NCBI RefSeq assembly: GCF_019443505.1
Contig: NZ_CP080377.1
Location: 6,262,001 to 6,326,000, forward strand
Length of the DNA stretch: 64,000 nucleotides
Direction: 5' to 3'
Origin: Janthinobacterium sp. PAMC25594
GTDB taxonomy: Bacteria > Pseudomonadota > Gammaproteobacteria > Burkholderiales > Burkholderiaceae_D
Within the stretch, counting starts at the first letter, position 1; each line of letters opens with the position of its first letter. Both the position numbers and the translations under genes were made by a program. The notes under the pieces are model-generated. The model made no database searches and was not told the origin of the DNA. It worked only from the letters and a program-made list of their open reading frames with translations. Shown piece by piece: positions 26,705 to 35,950 of this stretch.

Positions 26705-28051
26705 ATGACATTGCCATCCAAATTACTTTGGTCCGAAGGCCTGGCCATCGGCCCCCAGCAATTCCAGCAGCTGGACCGCTACCATGAAGCGCGCCTGCAA
26801 CGTCTGGCCTCGTTGATTAATCCCCATTTATGGGGCGTGCATGGCGTCAGCTGGAATGCGGATGCACTGGCCAACAATAGCTTGCGGGCGGACGCCATGT
26901 CGCTCGTCTTTCAGGATGGAGAACTGTTTGAGGCGCCGCTTGGCGATGTATTGCCCAGTGCCGTGGATCTGTCCAAGCTGCCTTCCAGCGAACATAGTTT
27001 TACTTTTTATGCCGCGCTGCCGGCGCTGCAGGCACATGGCGGCAATGTGAGCTCCGCAGGCGCGCGCTATGTCCAGGCGGATATCGAGACCCCGGATCTG
27101 TACAGCGAGGCAGTCAGCATCGAGGTGGCTTATTTGAAGAAGCGCGTGTACCTGCTGTCGCAACTCGACCCCCTGAATGATTACCTTGCCATCCCGGTGA
27201 TTCGTTTGTACCGTGCCGGCAACGGCGGCTTCGAAGTCGATACTTCCTTCATGCCACCTGGCCTGACCATCAGCGCCGAGTCTTCGCTGCAGAAAATGCT
27301 CGAGTCGCTGATCGACCGCATGGGCGCGAAAATTGAAGCGCTGTACAGCCGCCACCGTCAGCCCGGTAACAATACGGTGGAATTTCATGGCGGCGATGTT
27401 TCCTCGTTCTGGATGCTCAATACATTGAGCACGGCCAGCGCCACGCTCAGTCATTGCGCCAGTTACCGGCGCCACCATCCCGTGTATTTGTTTGAAAAAT
27501 TGATGGCGTTGGCCGGTGGCTTGATGACGTTTTCGAAAAAATACACGTTGAGCGACTTGCCGGCTTATTCCCACGATGATGCGGCTCCCGGTTTCGGCAA
27601 GCTCGATGGCATTATTCGCGACCTGATCGATACGGTGCTCCTGTCGCGTTACTTCCCGATTGCGCTGTCCAACGACGCGCAACAAAACACCCACTATTAC
27701 GGCTTGCTCGATGCCAAGCGGATTGACCGTCAGACCGAACTCTGTCTTGCCGTAAACGCCGATATGCCGGCGCTGGAACTGGTCGCCACGGTGCCGTTGC
27801 AGTTCAAGATTTCATCTCCGGACAATATCGAACTATTGCTGGGCCGGGCACTTCCGGGTGCCGAGTTGCGTCATATGGCCCAGGTTCCTGCTGAAGTGCC
27901 GGTGCGGCCGAACACATATTATTTTTCCATCGATGGCAAGGGCAGTATTTATGACAGCATGATCAAGGCCCAGGCGATTGCGATTTATGTGCCGTCTGGC
28001 ATAAAAGGGCTGAAGCTGGAATTGTTCGGTATCAGCGGTACCGCCGCGTAA
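26705..28051 (+). CDS. tssK: type VI baseplate subunit TssK
   Basis: TssK (VasE/ImpJ), about 448 residues, usual size. The N-terminus KLLWSEGLAIGPQQFQQLDRY corresponds to the family opening (VxWxEGxxLxPQHFQQ). TssK links the baseplate to the TssL/TssM membrane complex through its C-terminal head. GGAG 6 bases before the ATG at 26705 decides that start over the ATG 12 bases upstream. It stands alone on the plus strand, divergent from tssF. No tssL, tssM or tssJ follows; a sensor kinase comes next. Confidence 0.93.
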   Translation: MTLPSKLLWSEGLAIGPQQFQQLDRYHEARLQRLASLINPHLWGVHGVSWNADALANNSLRADAMSLVFQDGELFEAPLGDVLPSAVDLSKLPSSEHSFTFYAALPALQAHGGNVSSAGARYVQADIETPDLYSEAVSIEVAYLKKRVYLLSQLDPLNDYLAIPVIRLYRAGNGGFEVDTSFMPPGLTISAESSLQKMLESLIDRMGAKIEALYSRHRQPGNNTVEFHGGDVSSFWMLNTLSTASATLSHCASYRRHHPVYLFEKLMALAGGLMTFSKKYTLSDLPAYSHDDAAPGFGKLDGIIRDLIDTVLLSRYFPIALSNDAQQNTHYYGLLDAKRIDRQTELCLAVNADMPALELVATVPLQFKISSPDNIELLLGRALPGAELRHMAQVPAEVPVRPNTYYFSIDGKGSIYDSMIKAQAIAIYVPSGIKGLKLELFGISGTAA

Positions 28052-28149
28052 CGATGCGTGGCGTGGCGAGCGGGTGGATTGTCAAAAGATTGCCCTAAGG
28101 AATAGACTTGCCCCTGCAGTTGACGTTATCATGTTTTTGTAAGTGTCGG

Positions 28150-28163
28150 TGGCTGATCAGCCA
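28150..28163. promoter_or_regulatory. 14-bp perfect palindrome upstream of the sensor kinase operon
   Basis: TGGCTGATCAGCCA, about 45 bp before the first kinase gene. A TTGACG lies some 30 bp further upstream, at about 28120. It could be an operator or part of an early hairpin. Confidence 0.35.
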
Positions 28164-28207
28164 GCGCATGGGTAAAACATGGTGACAGGCGGGAGTGGGC
28201 ATGACGA

Positions 28208-31200
28208 ATGATGCGTGATGTGCCGGGCGGTGGGCAGGGCAGGGCAGCGGTGCGCCGCTGCTGCCGCGCATTGCTGCTGGCGTTGTGTATCGCCGCGCCC
28301 TGCGCCGCATCGCCGGCAGCGGCAGCGGCCGTCGCGCCGCCGCACGAGGGCCAGCGCGTGCTGTTCCTGAACGCCTACGACTATGGCCGCGCCGGCGTGG
28401 AATCGTACACGCGCACCTATGTGACCGCCATGGTCGCCGCGGGCCTGGCCAGCGAAGACATCATGGTCGAGCACCTGAACCTGAATACCCAGGGCGACCC
28501 GGCGCTGCGCAACGAAATGCGCGATTTGTTGCTTTTAAGATACACCCAGATGATGGGGCGCAAGGCCGACCTGATCATCGCCATGCAGCAGCCGGCGCTC
28601 GATTTTTTGCTGTCGGACCTGGCGCCGCTGGCGCGCGGCGTGCCCGTGCTGGCGATTAACACCTCGGGCATGGTCTTGCCTGCCGGCAGTCCGCCTGCCA
28701 TCTGGCAGCAAAAGGCGAATGTCGACTTTCCCGGCACGCTTGCGCAAGCCATGGCGCTGTTCCCGGAAACCAAGACCATCGTCATGGCCGTCGGCACCAG
28801 CGAGGCCGACCAGGTCTTGAAGCGCAGCATGCAGCAGGCGGCGCTGGCATGGCAGGGCAAGGTGGCCATGCGCTACCTCGATGACCTGACCCTGGAGCAG
28901 ATGCGCGCGGCGGTGGCGCGCCTGCCCGCCGATACCGTGCTGGTGGCGGGCAATGTCAACCGCGACGTGGCCGGCAATATCGCCACGCCCGTGCAGTTTT
29001 CCGTACAGCTGGCGCGGCTGGCGAATGTGCCCACCTTTGGCATGTACAACGCGACGGTCGGCAAGGGCATCCTCGGTGGCTCCATCCTGCACATCGAACG
29101 GGCCGCGCAGCAGGTGGCGCAGATGTCGCTGGCCGTGTTGGACGGCAAGGCGCCCGCCGCGCCGGGAGCCTTGCTGCCGCCGGTTCGCCCGGTGCCCATG
29201 TATGACTGGGAACAGTTGCAGCGCTGGGATGCCGACATCAGCCGCCTGCCGCCGCACACGCTGTTCTTCAACCGGCCACCGCAACTGTGGCACGAGCACC
29301 GCGTTGCCGTGCTGCTGGTGGGCGGCGTCTTCATCGTGATGGCCGGCTTGCTGAGCGCCTTGCTGCTGCAGCGGCGGCGTTTGCGGCGCGCCGAGAGCGA
29401 GGCGCGCGAGAGCGAGCAGCGCTTCCGCATCCTCGTCGAGCATGCGCCGGAAGCCATCCTGGTGTACGACCTGGACCTGGACCGCTTCGTCGACGCCAAC
29501 AGCAGCGCGCAGCGCATGCTGGGCCTGTCGCGCGCAGCGCTGCTGGCGCGCGGGCCGTTCGACCTGTATGCCGGCAAGCAGCCCGATGGCTTGCCGCTGG
29601 GGCTGATGATGGAAGAGCATCTGCGCCGCGCCATGCTGGGCGAGCCTGTCCTGGTGGAACGCAATGTGCGGCGTGCCGACGGCAGCATTTTTCCCTGCGA
29701 GGTGCGGCTGGTCAAGTTGCCCATGGAGGGGCGGCGCCTGGTGCGCAGCGGTATCGTCGACATCTCCGAGCGCAAGCACAGCGAGCAGGAATTGCTCGGC
29801 TACCGCGACCACCTGGAAGAACTGGTGCAGCAGCGCACGGCGGCCCTGTCGGTGGCCGTCACCGAGGCCGAATCGGCGAACCGCGCGAAAAGCGTCTTCC
29901 TGGCCAACATGAGCCACGAATTGCGCACGCCCTTGAATTCCGTGATCGATTTTTCGCAGATGATGGCCGATTCGAGCAGCATGTTCGAGGAAGAAAAGCA
30001 CAACCTGGCCATCATCAACCGCGCCGGCCATCATTTGCTGACCTTGATCAACGACATCCTCGAATTGTCGAAAATCGAAGCGGGCCGCATGCAGCTGCAA
30101 ACGGGACCCGTGGACTTGAATGGCTTGCTCGACGAAGTGCTCGAAATGGTGCGCATGCGCTCGAGCGACCAGGGCATCGCGCTGCAGATCGAACGTTCCG
30201 GCGTGCCGCCGCTGGTGCGCCTCGATGGCGCCAAGCTGCGCCAGGTGCTGCTCAATTTGCTGTCGAACGCGCTCAAGTTCATCGAGCAGGGCAGCGTGAC
30301 CCTGTCGCTGGCGTGCCAGGCGGCGGAAGGTGGGCAGATGGCGCTGGCGTTTGCCGTGCGCGATACGGGCAGCGGCATCGCGCAAGCGGATCTGGAACGC
30401 ATCTTTGAACCGTTCGTGCAGGCCGACAGCGCCGTGGCGCAGGCCGGCACGGGACTGGGGCTGACCATTTCGCGCGAATTCGTGCGCCTGATGGGCGGCG
30501 AGCTGCGCGTCGATTCCACCTTGGGAGCGGGCTCCGTATTCCGTTTCGACCTGCGCGCGCCGGTGCTGCAGCAGCCGGCCATCGCGGCGCTGGCGCCGGG
30601 CCGCGTGGCGCGCCTGCCGCCGGGCCAGCGCGGACGCATGGTGCTGCTGGTCGACGATGACGACAACTGCCGCAAGCTGCTGGCCGGCTTGCTGGCGCCG
30701 CTGGGCTTCCAGCTGCGGGAAGCGGCGGGCGGCGCGCAGGCGCAAGCCATGCTGGCGGCGCAGCGCTATGACATGGTGCTGAGCGACTGGCGCATGCCGG
30801 ACATGGATGGCCTGGCGCTGACGCGCTGGCTGCGCGCGCAGCCGGCGCTGGTGCAACCGCGCCTGGTGATCATGACCGCTTCCGCCTTCGAAGAAGAAAA
30901 GCAGGAGGCGCTGGCGGCCGGCGCCGACGGCTTCCTGCGCAAGCCGATCGAACAGGAACACCTGTTCGCCATGCTGGAGCAGCAACTGGGCGTGCGCTTT
31001 CAGCGCACCGCCGGCGCGCCGCCGCGCGTGCCGGCGCCAGCCTTTGACCTGTCGCAGGCGCTGGGCCAGCTGGGCGCGGCCGAACGGCAGGCGCTGCTCG
31101 AATCCGTGCAGGCCCTCGATTTGCGGCGCAGCGCCATCGTGCTGGCCGGCGTGGCGACCGGCCTGCCGCAGCTGTCCGCCCACATCGCCGCCATGCTGGA

Positions 31201-31273
31201 ACAGCATCAATACCAGCCGCTGTGCGCCTTGCTGACGCAGCTGGCCAGCGAACCGCAGGGCGAAGACGCATGA
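28208..31273 (+). CDS. hybrid sensor kinase with periplasmic ABC-type binding domain
   Basis: A 1021-residue membrane kinase. A signal peptide or anchor (about 15-40) is followed by a periplasmic domain (about 48-345) of the ABC substrate-binding type, with RVLFLNAYDYGRAGVESYT and AGNVNRDVAGNI. Then come a membrane helix (VLLVGGVFIVMAGLLSALLL, about 365), PAS (about 400-520), HisKA (His in [16 protein letters not shown]), HATPase ([25 protein letters not shown]) and a receiver (Asp in MVLSDWRMPDMDG, Lys in FLRKP). The C-terminal helical tail ends LEQHQYQPLCALL and is echoed in the next gene. The ATG of the next kinase overlaps its stop. The ligand is unknown. Confidence 0.93.
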   Translation: MMRDVPGGGQGRAAVRRCCRALLLALCIAAPCAASPAAAAAVAPPHEGQRVLFLNAYDYGRAGVESYTRTYVTAMVAAGLASEDIMVEHLNLNTQGDPALRNEMRDLLLLRYTQMMGRKADLIIAMQQPALDFLLSDLAPLARGVPVLAINTSGMVLPAGSPPAIWQQKANVDFPGTLAQAMALFPETKTIVMAVGTSEADQVLKRSMQQAALAWQGKVAMRYLDDLTLEQMRAAVARLPADTVLVAGNVNRDVAGNIATPVQFSVQLARLANVPTFGMYNATVGKGILGGSILHIERAAQQVAQMSLAVLDGKAPAAPGALLPPVRPVPMYDWEQLQRWDADISRLPPHTLFFNRPPQLWHEHRVAVLLVGGVFIVMAGLLSALLLQRRRLRRAESEARESEQRFRILVEHAPEAILVYDLDLDRFVDANSSAQRMLGLSRAALLARGPFDLYAGKQPDGLPLGLMMEEHLRRAMLGEPVLVERNVRRADGSIFPCEVRLVKLPMEGRRLVRSGIVDISERKHSEQELLGYRDHLEELVQQRTAALSVAVTEAESANRAKSVFLANMSHELRTPLNSVIDFSQMMADSSSMFEEEKHNLAIINRAGHHLLTLINDILELSKIEAGRMQLQTGPVDLNGLLDEVLEMVRMRSSDQGIALQIERSGVPPLVRLDGAKLRQVLLNLLSNALKFIEQGSVTLSLACQAAEGGQMALAFAVRDTGSGIAQADLERIFEPFVQADSAVAQAGTGLGLTISREFVRLMGGELRVDSTLGAGSVFRFDLRAPVLQQPAIAALAPGRVARLPPGQRGRMVLLVDDDDNCRKLLAGLLAPLGFQLREAAGGAQAQAMLAAQRYDMVLSDWRMPDMDGLALTRWLRAQPALVQPRLVIMTASAFEEEKQEALAAGADGFLRKPIEQEHLFAMLEQQLGVRFQRTAGAPPRVPAPAFDLSQALGQLGAAERQALLESVQALDLRRSAIVLAGVATGLPQLSAHIAAMLEQHQYQPLCALLTQLASEPQGEDA

Positions 31274-33435
31274 TTTTTCACGCACCGAAAGGCGACCGCC
31301 TGGGCGGCGTGTCCATCGTGCTGGCCGTCAGCGTGGCGCTGACCTGTGTCGTCACCGTGCTGCTGCTGGCGTTTGCCGTGCTGTTTTACCAGTCCGAACG
31401 CGAGCAGCGCTGGCAGCACCTGCATCGCAGCCTGGCCGTCAGCGCGGACCAGCTGGCCGTGGCCATCGAACTGCCATTGTGGAACCTGGATGAAAAGCAG
31501 ATGCAGGCCATCATGCGCAGCATGCTGGGCAAGCGCGACCTGGTGGCCAGCTCCCTCACGCCGGGCATCGGCAAGGAGGCGCTGGTACTGCGCCGGACTG
31601 CGGACGGCGCCATCGACAGCCTCTCCGCGCTATCGGCCGAACCGGGCTGGCTGGTGCAGCGGCGCCCCGTGACGATGGGCGGACAAGTCATCGGCAGCGT
31701 TGCCGTGTATGCGACGCCGGCCCTGCTGGACGCGCAGCTGCGGCAGCGCGCGCTGGGCATCGGCGCCATGATCGTGGCGCTCGACGTGATCCTGGTGGCC
31801 AGCATCTGGCTGCTCATGTGGTGTCTGATGCTCAAGCCGTTGAAGGCCATCGGCCAGTACGCGGCCGGCGTCAAGGCGGGGCAGGGCGAAGCGTTCGGCA
31901 CGCCGCCGAAAGCGTGGTTCCTGGGCGAGCTGCGCACCCTGTACCGCTCCATCCGCGACATGGTGGCGCTGCTCGACAGCCGTTACCGCGCCCTGCAGCG
32001 CAGCGAGGAGCGCGTGCAGATGGCCACCGGCGCGGCCAGCATCGGCATCTGGGACTGGAACGTCAGCAGCGACGCCTTGCAGTGGGATGAACAGATGTAC
32101 GCGCAGTTCAAGGTCGATGCGGCCAGCACCATGTCGCCGGCGGCGATCTGGCGCGCGGCGCTGATGCCGGACGACGTGCCGGCCACCAAGGAGGCCCTGC
32201 GCGCCGCGCTGGGCGCCGGCCAGGCGTTCACGCACGAGTACCGCATCCTGTGGCCCGATGGCGCCATCCGCTACATCAAGGCCGATGCCGTGATCTTCCG
32301 CGACGGGCGGGGCCAGCCCATGCGCCTGGTAGGCTCGAACTACGATATCACGGCGCACCGCGAGGCTGAAATGGAACTGCTGCGCCACCGTCACCACCTG
32401 GAAGAATTGGTGGCCGAGCGCACGAGCGCCCTGTCGGTGGCCGTCAGCCAGGCGCAGGCGGCGAACCGCGCCAAGAGCACCTTCCTGGCCAACATGAGCC
32501 ATGAACTGCGCACGCCCTTGAATTCCGTGATCGGCTTTTCGCGCCTGATGGCCGCCTCGCCCAACATGCAGGACGATGAAAAGCGCAACCTGGCCATCAT
32601 CCACCGCTCCGGCAATCATTTGCTCACCCTGATCAATGAAATCCTCGAACTGTCGAAGGGCGAGGCGGGGCGCTTGCAGGCGCAGGCGACCGTGGTGGCG
32701 CTGGCACCGCTGTTGCAGGAAGTGATGGACATGCTGGGCATGCGCGCCGAGCAGCAGGGACTGGCCCTGCGCCTCGATTGCGCGGACCTGCCGGCGGCGG
32801 TGCTGCTCGACGCGACGCGACTGCGCCAGGTGCTGCTGAACCTGATGTCGAATGCCGTCAAGTTCGCCGGCGGCGGCGAAGTCACCTTGCGCGTGCGCGG
32901 CGAGCGGCGCGATGACGCCACATGGCGCCTGTCGTTCGCCGTCAGCGACACGGGCATCGGCATCGCGCTGGAAGATCAGCAGCGCATCTTCGAACCCTTC
33001 GTGCAGGCCGACAGCGCGGGACCGAAGGACGGCACCGGCCTGGGCCTGGCCATCTCGCGCGAATTCGTGCGGCTGATGAAAGGCGAGCTGACGCTGGAGT
33101 CCTTGCCGGGGCAGGGCGCCACCTTCCGTTTCAGCATACCCGCGCAGGCGGCGCAGGCGCCAGTGCCGGCCCCCGTGCCAGCGGCCATGTCGGCGCAGGC
33201 GGCAGTGCCGCCGGCGCTGCAGGCGCAAGACTTGCTGCTGCTGGCCGGGGCAGAGCGCGCCGCCTTGCTGGTGGCGCTGCGCGAATTGAACCTGGCCAGG
33301 GTGGCGCAACTGCTGGCGGCCTTGCCGGCGGCGGCTGCACCGTTGCTGGTGCCGCTGCAGGCGATGCTCGAGCAGCACCAGTACCGCCAGCTGTGCGACT
33401 TGCTGGAGAATGAGGGCGCGCTGGCGCATATATGA
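31270..33435 (+). CDS. membrane sensor histidine kinase with PAS domain
   Basis: A 721-residue kinase; the start is the ATG overlapping the preceding TGA. Membrane helices at about 17-40 and 160-180 bracket a periplasmic sensor (about 45-155). A linker and PAS fold (about 250-365) follow, then HisKA ([16 protein letters not shown]), HATPase (LLNLMSNAVKFAG, DTGIGI, GTGLGLAI) and an Ala-rich linker. It has no receiver domain, unlike the preceding gene. The final 60 residues (LAGAERAALL to LEQHQYRQLCDLL) match the tail of the preceding kinase, so both share a C-terminal module. The core is close in sequence to its neighbour, suggesting tandem duplication with a changed sensor. Confidence 0.92.
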   Translation: MIFHAPKGDRLGGVSIVLAVSVALTCVVTVLLLAFAVLFYQSEREQRWQHLHRSLAVSADQLAVAIELPLWNLDEKQMQAIMRSMLGKRDLVASSLTPGIGKEALVLRRTADGAIDSLSALSAEPGWLVQRRPVTMGGQVIGSVAVYATPALLDAQLRQRALGIGAMIVALDVILVASIWLLMWCLMLKPLKAIGQYAAGVKAGQGEAFGTPPKAWFLGELRTLYRSIRDMVALLDSRYRALQRSEERVQMATGAASIGIWDWNVSSDALQWDEQMYAQFKVDAASTMSPAAIWRAALMPDDVPATKEALRAALGAGQAFTHEYRILWPDGAIRYIKADAVIFRDGRGQPMRLVGSNYDITAHREAEMELLRHRHHLEELVAERTSALSVAVSQAQAANRAKSTFLANMSHELRTPLNSVIGFSRLMAASPNMQDDEKRNLAIIHRSGNHLLTLINEILELSKGEAGRLQAQATVVALAPLLQEVMDMLGMRAEQQGLALRLDCADLPAAVLLDATRLRQVLLNLMSNAVKFAGGGEVTLRVRGERRDDATWRLSFAVSDTGIGIALEDQQRIFEPFVQADSAGPKDGTGLGLAISREFVRLMKGELTLESLPGQGATFRFSIPAQAAQAPVPAPVPAAMSAQAAVPPALQAQDLLLLAGAERAALLVALRELNLARVAQLLAALPAAAAPLLVPLQAMLEQHQYRQLCDLLENEGALAHI

Positions 33436-33609
33436 AAGTGTGGGCTGACAACATCGAATTCGATGAAAAGGCGGACTAAGTGCCGTGGATGGATGGTGCC
33501 AAATTGCAATAAAGATTATGATGATAGTACGTAGTTCATCGCAAAGAAATGTCTTGTCCAGCGTGGCAACCGACCGCCGCGCCTCATCCAAAGCTGAGAG
33601 AACTGCTAC
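33436..33609. other. intergenic region before the GGDEF-EAL gene
   Basis: 174 bp holding a 12-bp palindrome ATCGAATTCGAT near 33453-33464. No terminator was found after the kinase, so readthrough into the next gene is possible, and no convincing -35/-10 pair is visible. Confidence 0.4.
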
Positions 33610-35814
33610 ATGCACCGCGATTTTTCGGAAGTGAATTCGAAGGGCGAAGTACTGATCGTTGAAGATACGCCGGCTTCACTGAAGCTGTTGAGCGACTTGC
33701 TGGGCGGCGCCGGCTATGCGGTGCGCCAGGCGCCGAACGGTGAACTTGCTCTGTGGACGGCCCAGGCGCGCCCACCGGAGCTGATCCTGCTCGACGTGCG
33801 CATGCCGGGTCTCGACGGCTTTGAAGTGTGCCGCCGCCTGAAGGAGATACCGTCCCTGCGCCAGGTGCCGGTGATTTTCCTGTCGGCCCAGTACGATACG
33901 GACGACAAGGTGCGCGGCTTTGCGCTGGGCGCCGTCGATTTCATCGCCAAACCCTTCCAGGCCGAGGAAATCCTCGCCCGCACCGATGCGCATGTGCGCC
34001 TGGCGCGGGCGCAGCTGCAGCTGGCGCAGGAGCGCGCCAACCTGGAACGGCGCGTGGCCGAACGCACGGCCGAACTGGAACAGGTGGCCAGCACCCTGGC
34101 GCGCGAAGTGCAGATCCGCCGCGCCAACGAGGAATTGCTGCGCCTGTCCGGCCAGGTCTTCGAAGCCACCCAGGACGCCATCCTGATCACGGATCCGGCC
34201 GGCGTCATCGTCACGGCCAATCCCGCCTTTACACGCATCACCGGCTACGCGGCGCAGGAAGTGGTGGGCACGGACATCATGCGCCTGCACGCCGAATACA
34301 CGGGCGAAGCGGTGCTGCTGGCCCTGCGCCAGGGCTTGCGCAGCAGCGGCTGCTGGTCGGGCGAAGTACAGACGCGGCGCAAGAGCGGCGACACCTATCC
34401 CTGTTTGCTCAGCGTCTCCACCGTGCATGGCCCGGACGGCGGCGTCGTCAACTACGTGGGCGTCTTCCTCGATATCAGCGAGCGCAAGGCCGAGCAGCAC
34501 CTGATCGACTTCCTCTCCTACCACGACGCGCTGACGGGCTTGCCGAACCGGGTGCTGCTGCGCGAGCGCTTCGAACAGGCGCGCGCGAATGCCCTGCGCG
34601 ACAGCCAGCAGGTGGTGCTGATGTGCCTGGACCTGGACCGCTTCAAGAACATCAACGATTCGCACGGCCAGGCCGTGGGCGACAAGGCGCTGCAAGTGGT
34701 GGCGCGTTTCCTGTCCGGCTGCGTGCGCGAGGGTGACACGGTGGTGCGCCAGGGCGGCGACGAATTCCAGATCCTGCTGCAGGACGATGCCCTGCTGGGG
34801 CGCACGCTGGCGCTGGCGCAAACCATCCTGGCCGGCTTGCGCGAAGAGCTCAGCGTCGATGGCGAGCGCCTGGCGCTGACCACCAGCATCGGCATCGCCA
34901 TGTGCCCGGCCGACGGCGACAGCCTGGACGACGTGCTGCGCCACGCCGACACGGCCCTGGTGCGCGCCAAGGAAATGGGGCGCGACCATTACGCCTTCTT
35001 CACAGAGCGCATGGGCAGCGATATCCGCGCCCGCCTGGCCATGCAGCAGCAGCTGCGCGGCGCCATCGGCCGCGATGAATTCACCGTGCATTACCAGCCG
35101 CAGATGTGTTTGCGCACGGGCGCCTTGCTGGGCGCGGAAGCCTTGCTGCGCTGGGATAACCCGGTGCTGGGCAAGGTGCCGCCCGGCCTGTTCATCGCGC
35201 TGGCCGAGGAATACGGCTTGATCACGGCCATCGGCGAATGGGTGCTGGAAAGCGTCTGCGCGCAGATCCGCGCCTGGCACGACGCGGGCCTGGGCAGCAT
35301 CAAGGTGGCCGTCAACCTGTCTGGTAAACAGTTCGCGCAGGACCGCACGGTGCCGTTCGTCGAGGCGGTATTGCGCAAATACGGCATCGCGCCCGCCTGC
35401 CTCGGCATCGAGATCACGGAAAGCACGGTGATGGGCGACCCGGACAAGGCCGTGGCGGCGCTGACGCGCCTGAAGGATATCGGCGTGGGCATTTCGCTCG
35501 ACGACTTCGGCACCGGCTATTCCAGCCTGGGCTACCTGAAGCGCTTTCCCATCGACGTGCTGAAGATCGACAAATCCTTCGTCGACGACGTCACCACCAG
35601 CAGCAGCGACGCGGCCATCGCCCGTTCCGTCATCTCGCTGGCACACAACCTGGACATGCGCGTCATCGCCGAAGGCGTGGAAACGCGCGAGCAGGTGGAC
35701 TTCCTGACGGAGCACGGCTGCGACGAAATGCAGGGTTATTATTTCAGCCGGCCCCTGGCTGCCGCACCATTCACTGTCTTGCTGCGCGAACGGCGCACCC
35801 TGGCCGTGGCCTGA
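33610..35814 (+). CDS. response regulator with PAS, GGDEF and EAL domains
   Basis: A 734-residue cyclic-di-GMP enzyme. The receiver domain (about 12-130) has Asp in LILLDVRMPGLDG and Lys in FIAKPF. A coiled linker (about 135-170) leads to PAS (about 170-285). GGDEF (about 290-460) has an intact RQGGDEFQ active site. EAL (about 475-725) has intact EALLRW, EITES, DDFGTGYSSL and KIDKSF. Both catalytic domains therefore look competent, and net synthesis or hydrolysis would be set by phosphorylation. It follows the two kinases in the same direction and is the natural phosphotransfer partner, especially for the second kinase, which lacks its own receiver. Confidence 0.94.
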   Translation: MHRDFSEVNSKGEVLIVEDTPASLKLLSDLLGGAGYAVRQAPNGELALWTAQARPPELILLDVRMPGLDGFEVCRRLKEIPSLRQVPVIFLSAQYDTDDKVRGFALGAVDFIAKPFQAEEILARTDAHVRLARAQLQLAQERANLERRVAERTAELEQVASTLAREVQIRRANEELLRLSGQVFEATQDAILITDPAGVIVTANPAFTRITGYAAQEVVGTDIMRLHAEYTGEAVLLALRQGLRSSGCWSGEVQTRRKSGDTYPCLLSVSTVHGPDGGVVNYVGVFLDISERKAEQHLIDFLSYHDALTGLPNRVLLRERFEQARANALRDSQQVVLMCLDLDRFKNINDSHGQAVGDKALQVVARFLSGCVREGDTVVRQGGDEFQILLQDDALLGRTLALAQTILAGLREELSVDGERLALTTSIGIAMCPADGDSLDDVLRHADTALVRAKEMGRDHYAFFTERMGSDIRARLAMQQQLRGAIGRDEFTVHYQPQMCLRTGALLGAEALLRWDNPVLGKVPPGLFIALAEEYGLITAIGEWVLESVCAQIRAWHDAGLGSIKVAVNLSGKQFAQDRTVPFVEAVLRKYGIAPACLGIEITESTVMGDPDKAVAALTRLKDIGVGISLDDFGTGYSSLGYLKRFPIDVLKIDKSFVDDVTTSSSDAAIARSVISLAHNLDMRVIAEGVETREQVDFLTEHGCDEMQGYYFSRPLAAAPFTVLLRERRTLAVA

Positions 35815-35838
35815 GCATACACGCCGCGGTGCGGCCGA

Positions 35839-35855
35839 TGCACCATGCCGGTGCG
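35839..35855 (+). promoter_or_regulatory. NtrC-like binding site upstream of the urease operon
   Basis: TGCACC-N5-GGTGCG, one mismatch from the NtrC dyad TGCACC-N5-GGTGCA. It lies about 50 bp upstream of the sigma-54 promoter elements, the normal enhancer position. Confidence 0.6.
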
Positions 35856-35902
35856 TCCGCGGCAGCGTGGTGCGCGATTCTCACCTTTCCTTCCCCTGAC
35901 GC

Positions 35903-35918
35903 TGGCACATATCCTGCT
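35903..35918 (+). promoter_or_regulatory. sigma-54 (RpoN) promoter of the urease operon
   Basis: TGGCAC-N5-CTGCT with the -24 GG and -12 GC separated by exactly 10 bases. One mismatch from the TGGCAC-N5-TTGCT consensus. The transcript would start about 20 bp before ureD. Confidence 0.7.
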
Positions 35919-35950
35919 TAGGTAATCGCTTATTTACGCGATTGCCCCGC

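Noticed and set aside
28535-31285. Very long open frame (916 codons) antisense to the hybrid kinase
   Set aside because: Shadow of a GC-rich gene: it has no family motifs and a skewed His/Gln/Arg composition, while the plus strand has complete kinase domains. The same applies to long antisense frames at 1546-3297, 33676-35715 and 53236-55587.
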